Source: Bordetella parapertussis
GTDB taxonomy: Bacteria > Pseudomonadota > Gammaproteobacteria > Burkholderiales > Burkholderiaceae_B
Assembly (NCBI GenBank): GCA_945882005.1
Contig: CAMCWG010000005.1
Location: 1 to 27,269, forward strand
Direction of reading: 5' to 3'
Length of the DNA stretch: 27,269 bases
Below are positions 17,400 through 27,269 of this stretch, piece by piece (position 1 is the first letter of the stretch; each line of letters starts with the position of its first letter). A program made the position numbers and the translations under genes. A model generated the notes under the pieces. That model ran no database searches. It was not told where the DNA came from and saw only the letters and a program-made list of their open reading frames with translations.

Positions 17400-18155
17400 A
17401 TGGCACTGCGAATTGACTTGAATTGCGATATGGGCGAAAGCTTTGGCGTCTGGAAACTGGGCAACGACGAGGGCATCATGCCTTACGTTTCCTCTGCAAA
17501 TATTGCCTGCGGGTTTCATGGTGGCGATCCAGCCACCATGCGCAAGACGGTCGCCGCAGCCCTCAAGCATGGTGTCGCGCTTGGGGCACACCCAGGTCTG
17601 CCAGACCTGCAAGGCTTCGGCCGCCGCAACATGGCGATTACCGATCAAGAAGCTTATGACATGATGGTCGTTCAGATTGGTGCGCTTGCAGCCGTCGCTG
17701 CTTCACAAGGGGCCAAGCTGCGTCACGTCAAGGCGCATGGTCAGCTCTACAACATGGCTGTTAAGGACGAAGGACTGGCACGCGCGCTTGCACAAGCCAC
17801 GTACGATGTAGATAAAAGCCTTGTGTTCTTTGTTTTGGCTAGCAGCCCGATGGTTCGCATCGCTGAGTCAGTGGGTGTGACGGTTGCCAGCGAGGTCTTT
17901 GGTGACCGGAACTACATGCCTGACGGCACGTTGAGCCCACGTAACAAGCCAGGCGCAATGATCGAAGATGTGCAAGTGTCAATCAAGCAAGTATTGCAAA
18001 TGGTTAAGACGGGCACCTTGACAGCCAATGACGGCAGCATTGTTAAAGTGCGGGCCGACACGCTTTGCATTCATGGCGACCAACCCGGCGCTGTCACGTT
18101 CGCAAAAGCAATTCGCGAAGCGTTGCAGGCCGAGGGGATTGAGGTTACCGCCTAA
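17400..18155 (+). CDS. pxpA: 5-oxoprolinase subunit A (LamB/YcsF family)
   Basis: This is the third 5-oxoprolinase subunit, expected to carry the hydrolytic site. The 251-residue product matches the LamB/YcsF family throughout: [12 protein letters not shown] (5-16), [13 protein letters not shown] (32-44), [15 protein letters not shown] (62-76), [18 protein letters not shown] and CIHGDQPGA. Aspartate, glutamate and histidine residues in these blocks are the expected metal or substrate ligands. A GAGGTGA ribosome site is seen before the ATG. Its stop codon (TAA, 18153-18155) overlaps the stop codon of the convergent oxidoreductase gene (18152-18154). Confidence 0.95.
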   Translation: MALRIDLNCDMGESFGVWKLGNDEGIMPYVSSANIACGFHGGDPATMRKTVAAALKHGVALGAHPGLPDLQGFGRRNMAITDQEAYDMMVVQIGALAAVAASQGAKLRHVKAHGQLYNMAVKDEGLARALAQATYDVDKSLVFFVLASSPMVRIAESVGVTVASEVFGDRNYMPDGTLSPRNKPGAMIEDVQVSIKQVLQMVKTGTLTANDGSIVKVRADTLCIHGDQPGAVTFAKAIREALQAEGIEVTA

Positions 18156-21100
18156 ACCAATACGCGTTCAATGCCGCCGTTATTGGCTTTTTTGACATAG
18201 TCTTCAAGCCAATCGGCGCCAAGGATATGGCGCGCCATTTCGACCACGATGTAGTCTGCTTTGGCGCCGCTGTCCGCTTCAAACCGTGACAAACCTTGCA
18301 TACATGAGGGGCAAGACGTCAGCATCTTGATGTCGCCATCAAACCCATCTTTACGCAAGGCCGCTGTGTTTTTCGCAAGCTCTTCCTCTTTGCGAAACCG
18401 CACTTGCGTCGAAATGTCCGGACGCGTCACAGCAAGCGTTCCCGACTCACCGCAGCAACGCTCAGTTTTGATTGCGCTGTCACCCACCAACGAGCGAACC
18501 GTCTTCATCGGATCCTGCAACTTCATCGGAGTGTGGCAGGGGTCGTGATACATGTAACGCGTACCCTGGATACCCTCGAGCTTGATGCCTTTTTCAAGCA
18601 AGTACTCATGGATATCAATCAAACGACAGCCTGGGAAAATCTTTTCAAACTCGTAGCCGGACAGCTGGTCGTAACAAGTCCCGCAGCTCACAACGACTGT
18701 CTTGATATCAAGATAGTTCAAGGTGTTCGCGACACGGTGGAACAACACACGGTTATCCGTAATGATTTGCTCAGCCTTGTCATTCATGCCGTTACCGCGC
18801 TGCGGGTATCCGCAGCAGAGGTAGCCTGGGGGCAAGACCGTCTGAACACCTGCATGCCAGAGCATGGCTTGGGTCGCGAGACCAACCTGCGAGAACAAGC
18901 GCTCCGAGCCACAACCCGGGAAGTAAAACACGGCTTCCGTATCGGCCGGCGCACTCGGCTGACGAATGATCGGCACGTAATCTGCATCTTCAATATCAAG
19001 CAGTTTGCGGGCAGTCTGCTTAGGCAAACCGCCAGGCATCTTTTTGTTAATAAAGTGCACGACCTGCTCACGAATTGGTGGCTTACCAACGGTTGCCGGC
19101 GGTGCGGACGTCTGCTTGCGCGCGAACTTGGAAAACACATCGTGCGCCATACGTTGCAGCTTATATCCAACTCCCACCATCGCCTGGCGGGTTGCATTAA
19201 TCGTGGCCGGATCTTTCGCGTTCAGGAAGAACATCGCGGTAGACGTACCGGCATTGAACGACTTGCGCCCCATGCGTCGCAACAGTGCGCGCATATTCAT
19301 GGAGACATCACCGAAATCGATATCGACAGGACAAGGGTTGTAGCACTTGTGGCAAACCGTACAGTGATCTGCCACGTCTTCGAACTCTTCCCAATGCTTA
19401 AGGCTAATTCCGCGTCGGGTTTGCTCTTCGTATAAAAACGCCTCAATGAGCAATGACGTTGCGAGAATCTTGTTGCGTGGCGAATACAGCAAGTTGGCGC
19501 GCGGCACATGTGTGGCGCAAACCGGTTTGCACTTGCCACAACGCAAGCAGTCTTTGATCGAGTTACTAATGGCGCCGATATCACTTTGTTGCATGATGAT
19601 CGACTCATGCCCCATCAAGCCAAAGCTTGGCGTCCACGCATAGCGTAGATCAGCGCCAGGCATCAGCTTGCCAGCGTTAAAGTGATTGTGCGGGTCGATC
19701 TGACGCTTGTAGTTCTGAAACGGCGCAAGCTCGGCTTCGGTCAGAAACTCATACTTCGTCAGGCCAATGCCATGCTCGCCTGAAATCACACCATCTAAAT
19801 CACGCGCAATTTGCATGATTCGCACGACAGCCTCGTTGGCCTCACGCAGCATCTCGTAATCGTCAGAGTTGACAGGGATGTTGGTGTGCACGTTGCCATC
19901 GCCTGCGTGCATGTGCAAGGCAACAAACACGCGACTCTTGAGCACGCGATCATGTACTGCCTGCATTTCCGTCAACACTGGTGCGAAATCATTACCACCA
20001 AAGAGTCCAGCAAGTTCAGCCTTGACTTCATTTTTCCAGGAGATCCGCAGCGTACGATCTTGCACGACGTCAAATACTCGCGCTTGTGCATTGCGCGCTA
20101 ATCGCTCGTCAAAGGCAGGCTTTAACTCAGATAGGCCGTGCGTAATCAAGGCTGGCAGGCCCTCAGCCAGAGGCATGTCCAGGTTCTCAAGAACCCATAG
20201 CCAGCGTGCCCGCACGCGCTCGATCATCTCTGTCGCGCGCCGCCGACGCTCATCCAACGCCTCTTCTAACGAAGCGCCCTCTTCGCTGGCGCGATCGAGC
20301 TTAGCAATCGCCAAGTCTCCATCAAGCGCCGACTGCAGCGCATCAAGCAGCTTGAGCTTGTTGCGCGTCGATAATTCGATATTGATACGCTCAATGTGAT
20401 CGGTGTACTCGCCCATCCGTCCAAGTGGAATAACAACGTCTTCATTAATTTTGAAGGCGTTCGTATGACGCGCAATTGCGGCTGTGCGCGCACGATCAAG
20501 CCAAAATTTCTTGCGTGCCTCTGCGCTAACTGCAATAAATCCTTCGCCGTGGCGCGTGTTGGCGAGGCGCACGACTTCACTCGTCGCTGCAGCAACGGCC
20601 GAGTCGTCGTCTCCGACAATATCGCCAATCAGCACCATCTTTGGCAGCACCCCGCGCTTACTCTTGGTGGAGTACCCCACCGCGCGCAGATATCGCTCGT
20701 CAAGGTGCTCCAGACCTGCAAGCAATGCGCCCTGCGCACGGCCTTGTGTATCTAGATAGTTTTTAATTTCAACGATGGAAGGAATCGAGTCACGCGCCTG
20801 ACCAAAAAACTCAAGACAGACTGTGCGTGTGTGGCTGGGCATGCGATGCAACACCCAGCGCGCCGCTGTAATCAACCCATCACAGCCTTCTTTCTGCACG
20901 CCAGGCAACCCGGACAAAAACTTGTCCGTGACATCTTTGCCAAGGCCAACTTTGCGAAACCGTGCGCCGTCGATTTCTAAGATCTCGGTGCGCAATACAC
21001 GCGCACCGGCCGCAGCGGCACCATCTGACCACTGCAACTCAAAGCGCACCAAACCTGCTTCGTGGATCTTGCCTAGGTTGTGATCAAGGCGCGTGACATC

Positions 21101-22090
21101 CAGCCAGTTGCCCTGTGGATCCACCATCCGCCACCAGGCGAGGTTATCCAAGGCCGTCCCCCACAGCACCGCTTTCTTTCCACCCGCGTTCATGGCGACG
21201 TTACCGCCAACACAGGACGCATCGGCAGACGTTGGGTCTACCGCAAAAACTAATCCGTTTTCATCAGCGATGTCGGATACACGACGCGTGACAACACCCG
21301 CACCCGCCCGCACTGTCGCAACTGGCTTATCCACGCCAGGTAACGGTCCAACCTCAACGGCACCAAGTGTGTCGAGCTTTTCGGTGTTGATGACAGCCGA
21401 ACGCCAGGTCAGTGGAATGGCACCGCCGGTATATCCAGTACCACCACCTCGGGGGACAATGGTCAAGCCCAGTTCGATGCACGCCCGTACCATCGAGGCG
21501 ATTTCTTCCTCGGTGTCTGGCGTCAGGACCACAAAGGGATACTCAACGCGCCAATCGGTTGCATCCGTCACGTGCGATACGCGTGAGAGCCCGTCAAATT
21601 TGATATTGTCACGGGCGGTTAGCTTGCCAAGCACCTTAAGCACTTGCTTGCGCAACTGACCAATACGCTCGAACTCGCCAGCGAAGTCACGAACAGCCTC
21701 GTGCGCACGCGTCAATAAGCTCGCGACCTTCTCGTCTCGTCCGGCATCATCGTCTGCCCGACGTTGATCGATTTCCTTGAGACGATGCTCGAGCGCCTCA
21801 ACTAATAATTTGCGACGCTTCGGATTGTCGAGCAAGTCATCTTGAAGATAGGGGTTGCGACGTACGACCCAGATATCGCCAAGGACCTCGTACAGCATCC
21901 GGGCCGAGCGGCCGGTACGACGCTCACCACGCAAATCCGACAAAAGCGCCCAGGCGTCCTCACCCAACAGGCGACACACGACTTCGCGGTCTGAAAACGA
22001 CGTGTAGTTGTAGGGGATTTCGCGCAAGCGAGACTGAGCGTCTGCCGCTGGCATGGCTTTCAAGAGTTGGCTGAAGAGAGGGGCGTTCAT
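18152..22090 (-). CDS. Giant DUF3683/FAD-linked oxidase/Fe-S/CCG-domain oxidoreductase
   Basis: The product is a 1312-residue single-chain flavin and iron-sulfur dehydrogenase. In order: an N-terminal DUF3683-type region (about 1-140); a GlcD-like FAD-binding domain (about 180-400, with [11 protein letters not shown] at 213-223); and the FAD-oxidase C-terminal domain, with [11 protein letters not shown] and [12 protein letters not shown]. Next come two 4Fe-4S sites ([11 protein letters not shown] from Cys848, and [12 protein letters not shown] near 909). Two CCG domains finish the chain (FPGCGSER near 1058; DPCH near 1181; CCGESG near 1212). The plan resembles E. coli YdiJ, a D-2-hydroxyglutarate dehydrogenase of about 1018 residues, plus an extra N-terminal domain. 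A D-2-hydroxyacid such as D-lactate, glycolate or D-2-hydroxyglutarate is the likely substrate; which one cannot be told. It probably feeds electrons to quinone. The ribosome site is weak. Confidence 0.9.
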   Translation of the reverse strand: MNAPLFSQLLKAMPAADAQSRLREIPYNYTSFSDREVVCRLLGEDAWALLSDLRGERRTGRSARMLYEVLGDIWVVRRNPYLQDDLLDNPKRRKLLVEALEHRLKEIDQRRADDDAGRDEKVASLLTRAHEAVRDFAGEFERIGQLRKQVLKVLGKLTARDNIKFDGLSRVSHVTDATDWRVEYPFVVLTPDTEEEIASMVRACIELGLTIVPRGGGTGYTGGAIPLTWRSAVINTEKLDTLGAVEVGPLPGVDKPVATVRAGAGVVTRRVSDIADENGLVFAVDPTSADASCVGGNVAMNAGGKKAVLWGTALDNLAWWRMVDPQGNWLDVTRLDHNLGKIHEAGLVRFELQWSDGAAAAGARVLRTEILEIDGARFRKVGLGKDVTDKFLSGLPGVQKEGCDGLITAARWVLHRMPSHTRTVCLEFFGQARDSIPSIVEIKNYLDTQGRAQGALLAGLEHLDERYLRAVGYSTKSKRGVLPKMVLIGDIVGDDDSAVAAATSEVVRLANTRHGEGFIAVSAEARKKFWLDRARTAAIARHTNAFKINEDVVIPLGRMGEYTDHIERINIELSTRNKLKLLDALQSALDGDLAIAKLDRASEEGASLEEALDERRRRATEMIERVRARWLWVLENLDMPLAEGLPALITHGLSELKPAFDERLARNAQARVFDVVQDRTLRISWKNEVKAELAGLFGGNDFAPVLTEMQAVHDRVLKSRVFVALHMHAGDGNVHTNIPVNSDDYEMLREANEAVVRIMQIARDLDGVISGEHGIGLTKYEFLTEAELAPFQNYKRQIDPHNHFNAGKLMPGADLRYAWTPSFGLMGHESIIMQQSDIGAISNSIKDCLRCGKCKPVCATHVPRANLLYSPRNKILATSLLIEAFLYEEQTRRGISLKHWEEFEDVADHCTVCHKCYNPCPVDIDFGDVSMNMRALLRRMGRKSFNAGTSTAMFFLNAKDPATINATRQAMVGVGYKLQRMAHDVFSKFARKQTSAPPATVGKPPIREQVVHFINKKMPGGLPKQTARKLLDIEDADYVPIIRQPSAPADTEAVFYFPGCGSERLFSQVGLATQAMLWHAGVQTVLPPGYLCCGYPQRGNGMNDKAEQIITDNRVLFHRVANTLNYLDIKTVVVSCGTCYDQLSGYEFEKIFPGCRLIDIHEYLLEKGIKLEGIQGTRYMYHDPCHTPMKLQDPMKTVRSLVGDSAIKTERCCGESGTLAVTRPDISTQVRFRKEEELAKNTAALRKDGFDGDIKMLTSCPSCMQGLSRFEADSGAKADYIVVEMARHILGADWLEDYVKKANNGGIERVLV

Positions 22091-22199
22091 AAAAAGCTCG
22101 GTTAAGGCCCTTAAAGAGTCATTTTAAGGCATCGTGCAAGGGTTGCTCGAATAACCCTTCCGATCGGCTCCGCACTAGCCGTCGGCATGATCCGAAGCC

Positions 22200-22709
22200 T
22201 CAGCTTGGCGCGAGGGCGAGGGTTAGCAACCAACAAATGATCGCGTAGCGTAAGAATTTTCCCAAGGCCATCCACGCAACACAGGCCCAAAATGACAGAC
22301 GTAACCAACCGGCCACGAGGCACAGCGGGTCGCCAATGATCGGTAACCAGGCAAAGAACAGCCCCGCGGGGCCCATCCGGCGAATCCAGCGCTGGGCGCG
22401 ATGCTCGACAGCCGCTGGGCTCGTCGCAGTGTCCCTGCGCGCACGCCAGCGACCATACGCGCCGTGTGCACTTGCCCCCATCCAATAGCTCACAACACCC
22501 CCGAGGGTGTTCCCAGCCGTTGCAACAAGGACGGCCGGCCAAAGCATACTCGGAGCGCTTGCCACATAGGCAAGCAATACAGGTTCGGAGCCAAAAGGCA
22601 AAATTGTGGCCGCCAACAGGCCCACAACGAAAAGACTCGGCAAGCCCACCTCTGGCAAAGACAGCCAAGCCAATAGTTCACGCAATAGTTCGTTCAGAGC
22701 AAACTCCAC
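22200..22709 (-). CDS. YqaA-type DedA/SNARE-associated membrane protein
   Basis: This small inner-membrane protein (about 169 residues from the GTG at 22709) belongs to the YqaA branch of the DedA family. Family marks are LLAATILPFGSEPVLL near the start, ATAGNTLGGVVSYWMG in the middle, and WLPIIGDPLCLVAGWLRLS followed by LGKFLRYA near the end; four or so membrane segments are visible. DedA proteins are linked to lipid flipping and membrane homeostasis, but the YqaA branch has no firm function. The start is unsure: the frame is open up to 22787, but ATG 22781 would overlap the ilvA start on the other strand, and the family N-terminus begins near LNELLRELLAWL. GTG at 22709 or 22715 is the best guess; no good ribosome site is seen. 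Confidence 0.75.
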   Translation of the reverse strand: MEFALNELLRELLAWLSLPEVGLPSLFVVGLLAATILPFGSEPVLLAYVASAPSMLWPAVLVATAGNTLGGVVSYWMGASAHGAYGRWRARRDTATSPAAVEHRAQRWIRRMGPAGLFFAWLPIIGDPLCLVAGWLRLSFWACVAWMALGKFLRYAIICWLLTLALAPS

Positions 22710-22738
22710 CGACACGTAAGAAGACTTTAGCCTGGGCG

Positions 22739-22747
22739 TGTGATAAT
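22739..22747 (+). promoter_or_regulatory. Candidate extended -10 promoter of ilvA
   Basis: TG-T-GATAAT is an extended -10 element with five of six matches to TATAAT. It lies 32 bases before the ilvA ATG, giving a leader of about 26 bases. No good -35 box is seen at the usual distance, as is common for extended -10 promoters. By-eye prediction. Confidence 0.4.
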
Positions 22748-22779
22748 TGCGGCATTGCAGCACGCACGGCCAGGAAACC

Positions 22780-24288
22780 ATGAACACCGATTATCTCAAG
22801 CGCATCCTCACCAGCAAAGTGTATGACGTTGCGGTCGAAACCTCCCTCGACCTTGCACCTCAACTTTCTGCACGCATCGGCAACACCGTTTTGCTCAAAC
22901 GAGAAGATACACAATCTGTATTTAGTTTCAAATTGCGCGGCGCGTACAACAAAATGGCGAACCTGCCGAAGGCTGCGCTTACCCGTGGTGTGATCGCGGC
23001 CTCGGCCGGTAATCATGCCCAGGGCGTTGCGCTGTCGGCTCGCCGACTTGGCTGCAAAGCCGTCATCGTGATGCCCACCACCACGCCAGCCGTCAAGATT
23101 GAGGCTGTGAAAGCACTTGGAGGCCAAGTGGTTCTTGAAGGGGACAGCTTCAGCGATGCCTACGCGCATGCTCTGACCTTAGAAAAGAAGCACCACCTCA
23201 CCTTCGTCCACCCATTTGACGACCCGGACGTCATTGCAGGCCAAGGTACGGTCGGCATGGAAATCTTGCGCCAACACCCCGGCACAATCGATGCCATCTT
23301 TGTTGCGGTCGGTGGCGGCGGACTCATCAGCGGCATCGCAGCCTATGCCAAACAACTACGGCCTGACATCAAAATCATCGGCGTGCAAACGGTCGACTCG
23401 GACGCAATGCTGCGCAGCATTCGCGCGGGCCGACGAGTGATGCTCAACGAAGTCGGACTTTTCTCTGACGGTACTGCCGTCAAACAGGTCGGCGTCGAGA
23501 CCTTTCGCCTCACCCGAGAGTACGTGGATGACTTTGTCGTCGTCGATACCGACGGAATTTGTGCGGCCATCAAAGATGTTTTTCAAGATACCCGCAGCGT
23601 GCTTGAGCCCGCCGGTGCACTGGCGATTGCGGGAGCCAAACAATACGCTAGCGAACACAAGCTGAAAGGCAAAACTCTCGTGGCAATTGCCTGCGGCGCA
23701 AACATGAACTTCGATCGCCTGCGATTTGTGGCCGAACGCGCTGAGGTCGGCGAGGACCGGGAGGCAATTTTTGCCGTCACTCTCCCCGAACAGAGAGGAA
23801 GCTTTCGTGCCTTCTGCAGCCTCGTTGGCAACCGTAATGTGACCGAATTCAATTACCGCATTTCGGATTCAAACTCTGCCTACGTATTTGTGGGTATTCA
23901 AGTGTCGAACTTGAACGAGCCACTGCGCATCGCCAACGGTTTCCGCAAACACGGCTTTGACACGCTCGACCTGACCGATGACGAAATGTCCAAAACCCAC
24001 TTACGGCACATGGTGGGTGGGCGGTCGGGGTTGGCGCACAACGAGTTGCTCTACCGCTTTGAATTTCCGGAGCGGCCAGGCGCACTCATGCGCTTTCTAC
24101 AGTCGATGAAACCCGACTGGAACATCAGCCTGTTCCATTACCGGAATCAGGGCGCCGATTACGGTCAGATCTTGATAGGGATTCAAGTGCCGGCAGGCAG
24201 TAAGAAAGCCTTCAAAGCTTTCTTGGACGAGGTCGGGTATCCGCACTGGAACGAAACAGACAACCCCGCGTACAAACTTTTTCTGTAG
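22780..24288 (+). CDS. ilvA: Biosynthetic threonine ammonia-lyase (threonine deaminase) IlvA
   Basis: IlvA is a PLP enzyme that converts threonine to 2-oxobutanoate and ammonia, the first step to isoleucine. The 502-residue product is the long, regulated form (E. coli IlvA is 514). PLP attachment is at Lys51 in FSFKLRGAYNKM; other family marks are AASAGNHAQGVALSA (74-88) and the phosphate-binding glycine loop VGGGGLISG (177-185). The C-terminal part (about 325-502) holds two ACT-like regulatory domains, so inhibition by isoleucine is expected. The ATG at 22780 has an AGGAA ribosome site and gives the usual N-terminus MNTDYLKRIL. It stands alone, divergent from the YqaA-type gene and convergent with apt. 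Confidence 0.96.
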   Translation: MNTDYLKRILTSKVYDVAVETSLDLAPQLSARIGNTVLLKREDTQSVFSFKLRGAYNKMANLPKAALTRGVIAASAGNHAQGVALSARRLGCKAVIVMPTTTPAVKIEAVKALGGQVVLEGDSFSDAYAHALTLEKKHHLTFVHPFDDPDVIAGQGTVGMEILRQHPGTIDAIFVAVGGGGLISGIAAYAKQLRPDIKIIGVQTVDSDAMLRSIRAGRRVMLNEVGLFSDGTAVKQVGVETFRLTREYVDDFVVVDTDGICAAIKDVFQDTRSVLEPAGALAIAGAKQYASEHKLKGKTLVAIACGANMNFDRLRFVAERAEVGEDREAIFAVTLPEQRGSFRAFCSLVGNRNVTEFNYRISDSNSAYVFVGIQVSNLNEPLRIANGFRKHGFDTLDLTDDEMSKTHLRHMVGGRSGLAHNELLYRFEFPERPGALMRFLQSMKPDWNISLFHYRNQGADYGQILIGIQVPAGSKKAFKAFLDEVGYPHWNETDNPAYKLFL

Positions 24289-24330
24289 ACGGTAACCTCA
24301 GAGTGCGCGATTGTTGAGCAATCTAAGCGG

Positions 24331-24882
24331 CTAGAAGCTACAGACGCTAAAAAATGGCGTGTCAGTTTTGGCAATCAGTGACGAGCCACCGAGCTCTGGA
24401 AGATCCACAATGGCGGCAGCCTCAACAACGTTACTGCCCAGCTGTTGTAGCAATTTCACAGCGGCAAGCATCGTGCCGCCGGTGGCAACAAGGTCGTCTA
24501 CAAGTAAAACCCGCTGTCCAGGTTTGACCGCATCTTGGTGCACCTCAACCACGGCATCGCCATACTCGAGGGTATAGGCGGCTGAAACCGTTTTATAGGG
24601 CAGTTTTCCCTGCTTGCGCACCGGCACAAAACCAACACCCAGCGCGTAGGCAAGTGCACTTCCGAAAATAAAGCCCCGCGCATCGATGCCAACCACCACA
24701 TCGAGCTTGTGGCGCATATGACGGTAAACAAAAATATCGATCAGTGCACGAAAAGCCCGTGGGTCTTGCAACAAGGGCGTGATGTCGCGAAACATCACAC
24801 CAGGCTTGGGCCAATCCGGTACGTTGCGGATCAGGCTACGCACGAGCTCTATCGGGTCCTGATATGGAATTGGGTTATTCAT
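24331..24882 (-). CDS. apt: Adenine phosphoribosyltransferase Apt
   Basis: Apt joins adenine to PRPP to give AMP in purine salvage. The 183-residue product is close to the usual 170-185. It shows the family's N-terminal [21 protein letters not shown] (19-39), [14 protein letters not shown] (61-74), KLPYKT, and the PRPP-binding loop [14 protein letters not shown] (125-138). The ATG at 24882 has a GGAAA ribosome site. It lies 46 bases downstream of purT on the same strand and may be co-transcribed with it, which would join purine salvage and synthesis. Confidence 0.96.
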   Translation of the reverse strand: MNNPIPYQDPIELVRSLIRNVPDWPKPGVMFRDITPLLQDPRAFRALIDIFVYRHMRHKLDVVVGIDARGFIFGSALAYALGVGFVPVRKQGKLPYKTVSAAYTLEYGDAVVEVHQDAVKPGQRVLLVDDLVATGGTMLAAVKLLQQLGSNVVEAAAIVDLPELGGSSLIAKTDTPFFSVCSF

Positions 24883-24928
24883 CGAACGATTTTCCGCATA
24901 CGTTTAGACAAGACAAAGGATACGCTAT

Positions 24929-26185
24929 TCAAGAGGTCCGCACCGTTACCGCGCGCGAAACACGCAACGCTTTGGCACGCGCCGCGTCGGTCGTGCGATC
25001 TTGCGCAAGTCCAACACCCATGCGTCGCTTTACAAAGGACTCCGGTTTCCCGAAAAGCCGCAGATCTGTGCCGGGCTCCGCTAGCGCGGCAGCCACTCCA
25101 TCAAAACCGATACCTTGCGCCTCAATGCCCCCGTAAATCACACTGCTTGCGCCCGGCGCAATCAATGTCGTGTCGACCGGTAAGCCCAAGAGGGCTCTGG
25201 CGTGCAGTTCAAACTCACTTTGGCGCTGGGTAATTAACGTTACAAGCCCAGTATCGTGCGGGCGGGGGCTGACTTCCGAGAACCAGACTTGATCTCCTGA
25301 CACAAAGAGCTCCACTCCAAAAATACCTTGCCCGCCCAAACTATCCGTCACCTGCGAGGCAATTTGGCGAGCGCGCTCCAGTGCGCGGTCAGGCATCGCC
25401 TGCGGCTGCCAGCTCTCAACGTAATCTCCATCGACTTGGCGATGCCCGATCGGCTCGCAAAAATGCGTCGAGATCTTGCCATCTGCCCCACGTGCGCGAA
25501 CGGTCAGCAGCGTGATCTCATATTCAAAATCGATAAATCCCTCAACGATGATGCGTGTGCCGTCCACACGCGCACCCTGCTTGGCAATGTTCCAGGCCGA
25601 TGCAATATCTTGAGGCCCACGTAACACCGACTGTCCCTTCCCAGAAGAGGACATCACAGGCTTGACCAAACAGGGGAATCCAACTTTTTGGGTGGCGCGC
25701 TCAAGCTCCTCGACGGAATCTGCAAACTGATACGGCGATGTGGGCAAGCCCAACTCCTCGGCCGCAAGGCGGCGAATGCCCTCTCGATTCATCGTCAACT
25801 GGGCTGCCCGTGCCGTTGGGGTCACACGGATCTGATCCGCCGCCTCGAGCTCAACCAACAAATCCGTCGCGATCGCCTCGATTTCTGGAACGATGATGTG
25901 CGGGCGCTCTTGCGCAATCACGGCCCTGAGCGCTTCTTTGTCTGTCATGGCCACAACATGGGCGCGATGCGCCACCTGTTGACCTGGCGCTTGGGGATAA
26001 CGATCTACTGCAATCACCTCAACCCCAAAGCGCTGCAAGGCCATGATGACCTCTTTGCCAAGCTCACCCGAACCCAACAGCATGACCCTCAAGGCAGTGG
26101 CCGATCCAGGCGTACCTAGGCGAGCTTCAAAGGGCGCCAAGGCGCCTGCGGGGGATACATTCGATGAGAAAGGGGTCGTAGCCAT
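24929..26185 (-). CDS. purT: Formate-dependent phosphoribosylglycinamide formyltransferase PurT
   Basis: PurT formylates glycinamide ribonucleotide using formate and ATP, an alternative to the folate-dependent PurN in purine synthesis. The 418-residue product is an ATP-grasp protein. It has an N-terminal Rossmann-like motif [13 protein letters not shown] (34-46), [12 protein letters not shown], the ATP-grasp segment [16 protein letters not shown], and [16 protein letters not shown] near the metal site. About 25 residues precede the conserved part, longer than in E. coli (392), but the ATG at 26185 has a good AGGA ribosome site, so the extension is probably real. It is divergent from kdsD and upstream of apt. 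Confidence 0.96.
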   Translation of the reverse strand: MATTPFSSNVSPAGALAPFEARLGTPGSATALRVMLLGSGELGKEVIMALQRFGVEVIAVDRYPQAPGQQVAHRAHVVAMTDKEALRAVIAQERPHIIVPEIEAIATDLLVELEAADQIRVTPTARAAQLTMNREGIRRLAAEELGLPTSPYQFADSVEELERATQKVGFPCLVKPVMSSSGKGQSVLRGPQDIASAWNIAKQGARVDGTRIIVEGFIDFEYEITLLTVRARGADGKISTHFCEPIGHRQVDGDYVESWQPQAMPDRALERARQIASQVTDSLGGQGIFGVELFVSGDQVWFSEVSPRPHDTGLVTLITQRQSEFELHARALLGLPVDTTLIAPGASSVIYGGIEAQGIGFDGVAAALAEPGTDLRLFGKPESFVKRRMGVGLAQDRTTDAARAKALRVSRAVTVRTS

Positions 26186-26286
26186 AGGGATCCTGGTCGC
26201 CTTAAAAAATTAACGATGGTGCACCTCGGGACATTAGCAGATACAAACACCGCACGCCTGAGGGCTGAAACGATTAAAATCGGGCA
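26186..26286. promoter_or_regulatory. purT/kdsD divergent promoter region
   Basis: This 101-base gap must hold the promoters of both divergent genes. On the plus strand TAAAAT (26275-26280) is a five-of-six match to a -10 box, but it would start transcription at or next to the kdsD ATG and has no good -35 box. I see no clear purine-repressor operator or hairpin. Confidence 0.3.
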
Positions 26287-27269
26287 ATGTCTTCTCCTAA
26301 ATCGTCCGCAGCCTCCGTGCTTGCATCCGCTCGACGCACCCTGGATATCGAAGCCCGTGCGTTAACCGAATTGAACCAGCGCTTGGACGTGAGCGTTGAG
26401 CGGGCGGTCGCCCTCATGCTCACATGCAAAGGCCGCGTAGTTGTTTGTGGCTTAGGGAAAACAGGTCACATTGCCCGCAAAATCGCAGCAACCCTTGCCT
26501 CGACTGGAACCCCTTCGTTTTTTTTGCATGCGGCGGAAGCCGTGCATGGCGATATCGGAATGATCGGCGGGCAAGACCTCTTGATCGCAGTATCGTATTC
26601 TGGGTCCGGGCAAGAGCTTCTCACCATTCTGCCTGCCGCGCACCGGTTGGGGGTCAAAGTGATCGCAATGACCGGGCACAACGATTCAGAACTGGCTCGC
26701 TTAGCCGATGTCCACCTCGATGTGAGCGTCTCTCAGGAGGCCTGTCCGCTCAACTTGGCGCCGACTGCGAGCACGACCGTCGCACTCGCCATGGGTGATG
26801 CCCTGGCCGTTGCCTGCCTCGAAGCACGTGGCTTCGGTGCCGACGATTTCGCACGGTCGCATCCCGGCGGTGCGCTAGGCCGCAGATTGTTAACGCGCGT
26901 GGCCGACGTCATGCGCAGCGCCGCCTCGGTGCCCAGCGTCACGCAGACCGCCTCGATCTTTGAAGCCTTAGAAGAAATCTCTCGCAAGGGGATGGGCATG
27001 ACCGCCGTCCTCGATTCAGAGGGTCGTGCAATCGGCATTTTTACTGACGGTGACCTGCGCCGCTTAATAGAACGCAAAGGGGATGTCCGCAACCTAAACG
27101 TAACGGAAGGCATGTCCCGCAACCCCCGTCACATTCAGGCCGAGGCACTTGCTGTCGATGCGGCAGTGATTATGGACACCCACAAACTTACCCAGATGCT
27201 GGTGTCGGATGGGCAAGGCAAACTGATTGGTGCCCTGCACATGCACGACCTGATGACTGCTAAAGTCGT
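26287..27269 (+). CDS. kdsD: Arabinose-5-phosphate isomerase KdsD (KpsF/GutQ family), 3' end cut
   Basis: KdsD interconverts ribulose 5-phosphate and arabinose 5-phosphate, the first step to KDO for lipopolysaccharide. The frame runs from the ATG at 26287 to the window edge without a stop, giving 327 residues; E. coli KdsD is 328, so only a few residues are missing. A SIS domain (about 40-185) holds CGLGKTGH (Lys58), SYSGSGQE (Glu110), QEACPLNLAPTASTT (Glu151) and RSHPGGALGRRL (His192). These line up with the four catalytic residues known for the E. coli enzyme. Two CBS domains follow (about 205-327, with VADVMR and IGIFTDGDLRR). The paralogue GutQ is less likely, since no sugar-alcohol genes are near. 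kdsC and the lpt genes would be expected next. Confidence 0.94.
   Translation, partial: MSSPKSSAASVLASARRTLDIEARALTELNQRLDVSVERAVALMLTCKGRVVVCGLGKTGHIARKIAATLASTGTPSFFLHAAEAVHGDIGMIGGQDLLIAVSYSGSGQELLTILPAAHRLGVKVIAMTGHNDSELARLADVHLDVSVSQEACPLNLAPTASTTVALAMGDALAVACLEARGFGADDFARSHPGGALGRRLLTRVADVMRSAASVPSVTQTASIFEALEEISRKGMGMTAVLDSEGRAIGIFTDGDLRRLIERKGDVRNLNVTEGMSRNPRHIQAEALAVDAAVIMDTHKLTQMLVSDGQGKLIGALHMHDLMTAKV

Noticed and set aside
18404..19435. A long (343-codon) open frame on the plus strand, antisense to the giant oxidoreductase gene
   Set aside because: The opposite strand encodes clear Fe-S and CCG domains here; the antisense product has no recognisable domain and a composition typical of a shadow frame.
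22138..22159. Inverted repeat AAGGGTT/AACCCTT with an 8-base loop as a terminator behind the YqaA-type gene
   Set aside because: The stem is only seven pairs and no T-run follows on either strand; it may be chance.
22111..22668. A 185-codon minus-strand frame overlapping the YqaA-type gene in another frame
   Set aside because: The competing frame gives a clean membrane protein with family motifs; this one is Cys/Arg/Gly-rich shadow sequence.
1..27269. Search for mobile elements, CRISPR arrays, tRNA genes, toxin-antitoxin pairs or defence genes
   Set aside because: No transposase, integrase, regularly spaced repeats, tRNA-like cloverleaf or small two-gene toxin module was seen; gene content is chromosomal core throughout.

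Overview
The window looks like ordinary chromosomal core from a betaproteobacterium of the order Burkholderiales, probably close to Alcaligenaceae. The evidence is the gene neighbourhoods (ubiE, a Tim44-domain gene, ubiJ and ubiB in a row; a very large DUF3683/FAD/Fe-S/CCG oxidoreductase; purT with apt; a kdsD gene at the edge) and how the protein sequences read. I placed it by eye, without a database search. I found no mobile element, CRISPR array, tRNA, rRNA or phage gene. Twenty protein genes fill nearly all of the sequence. The only gene-free stretch over 300 bases (4285-4634) holds a cobalamin riboswitch.

Layout. The left edge carries the C-terminal end of an acyltransferase-3 membrane protein (1-504), which runs tail to tail into metH (B12-dependent methionine synthase, minus strand, start near 4284). 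A 350-base gap with a B12 riboswitch separates metH from the divergent plus-strand run btuB-btuF-thiG-thiD (B12 outer-membrane receptor, periplasmic B12-binding protein, thiazole synthase, HMP-P kinase). A perfect inverted repeat at the end of thiD is followed by a PCMT-family methyltransferase gene. The minus strand then carries, in transcription order, ubiE, a Tim44-domain gene, a clear terminator, ubiJ, ubiB, a ferritin-like diiron gene and rfaE2. Divergent from ubiE is a compact plus-strand pxpB-pxpC-pxpA operon (5-oxoprolinase). It converges, with a 4-base stop-codon overlap, on the 1312-residue oxidoreductase gene. A small YqaA/DedA-family membrane gene lies upstream of that and is divergent from ilvA. 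The window ends with apt and purT on the minus strand and a nearly complete kdsD on the plus strand.

How the genes work together. The left third concerns vitamin B12: a B12-using enzyme (metH) faces B12 uptake genes under a B12 riboswitch, and thiamine genes follow in the same direction, so B12 control may reach them. The middle supplies ubiquinone late-step methylation (UbiE) and the accessory factors UbiJ and UbiB, together with two poorly understood passengers: a Tim44-domain membrane protein and a diiron ferritin-like protein. rfaE2 and kdsD both feed lipopolysaccharide core synthesis. The pxp genes dispose of 5-oxoproline, and apt and purT serve purine salvage and synthesis.

I did not find a clearly new defence, mobile or biosynthetic system. 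The points most worth a second look are the B12 riboswitch architecture and the reach of its operon, the diiron protein in the ubiquinone cluster, the Tim44-domain protein, the odd ubiJ start, and the substrate of the giant oxidoreductase.
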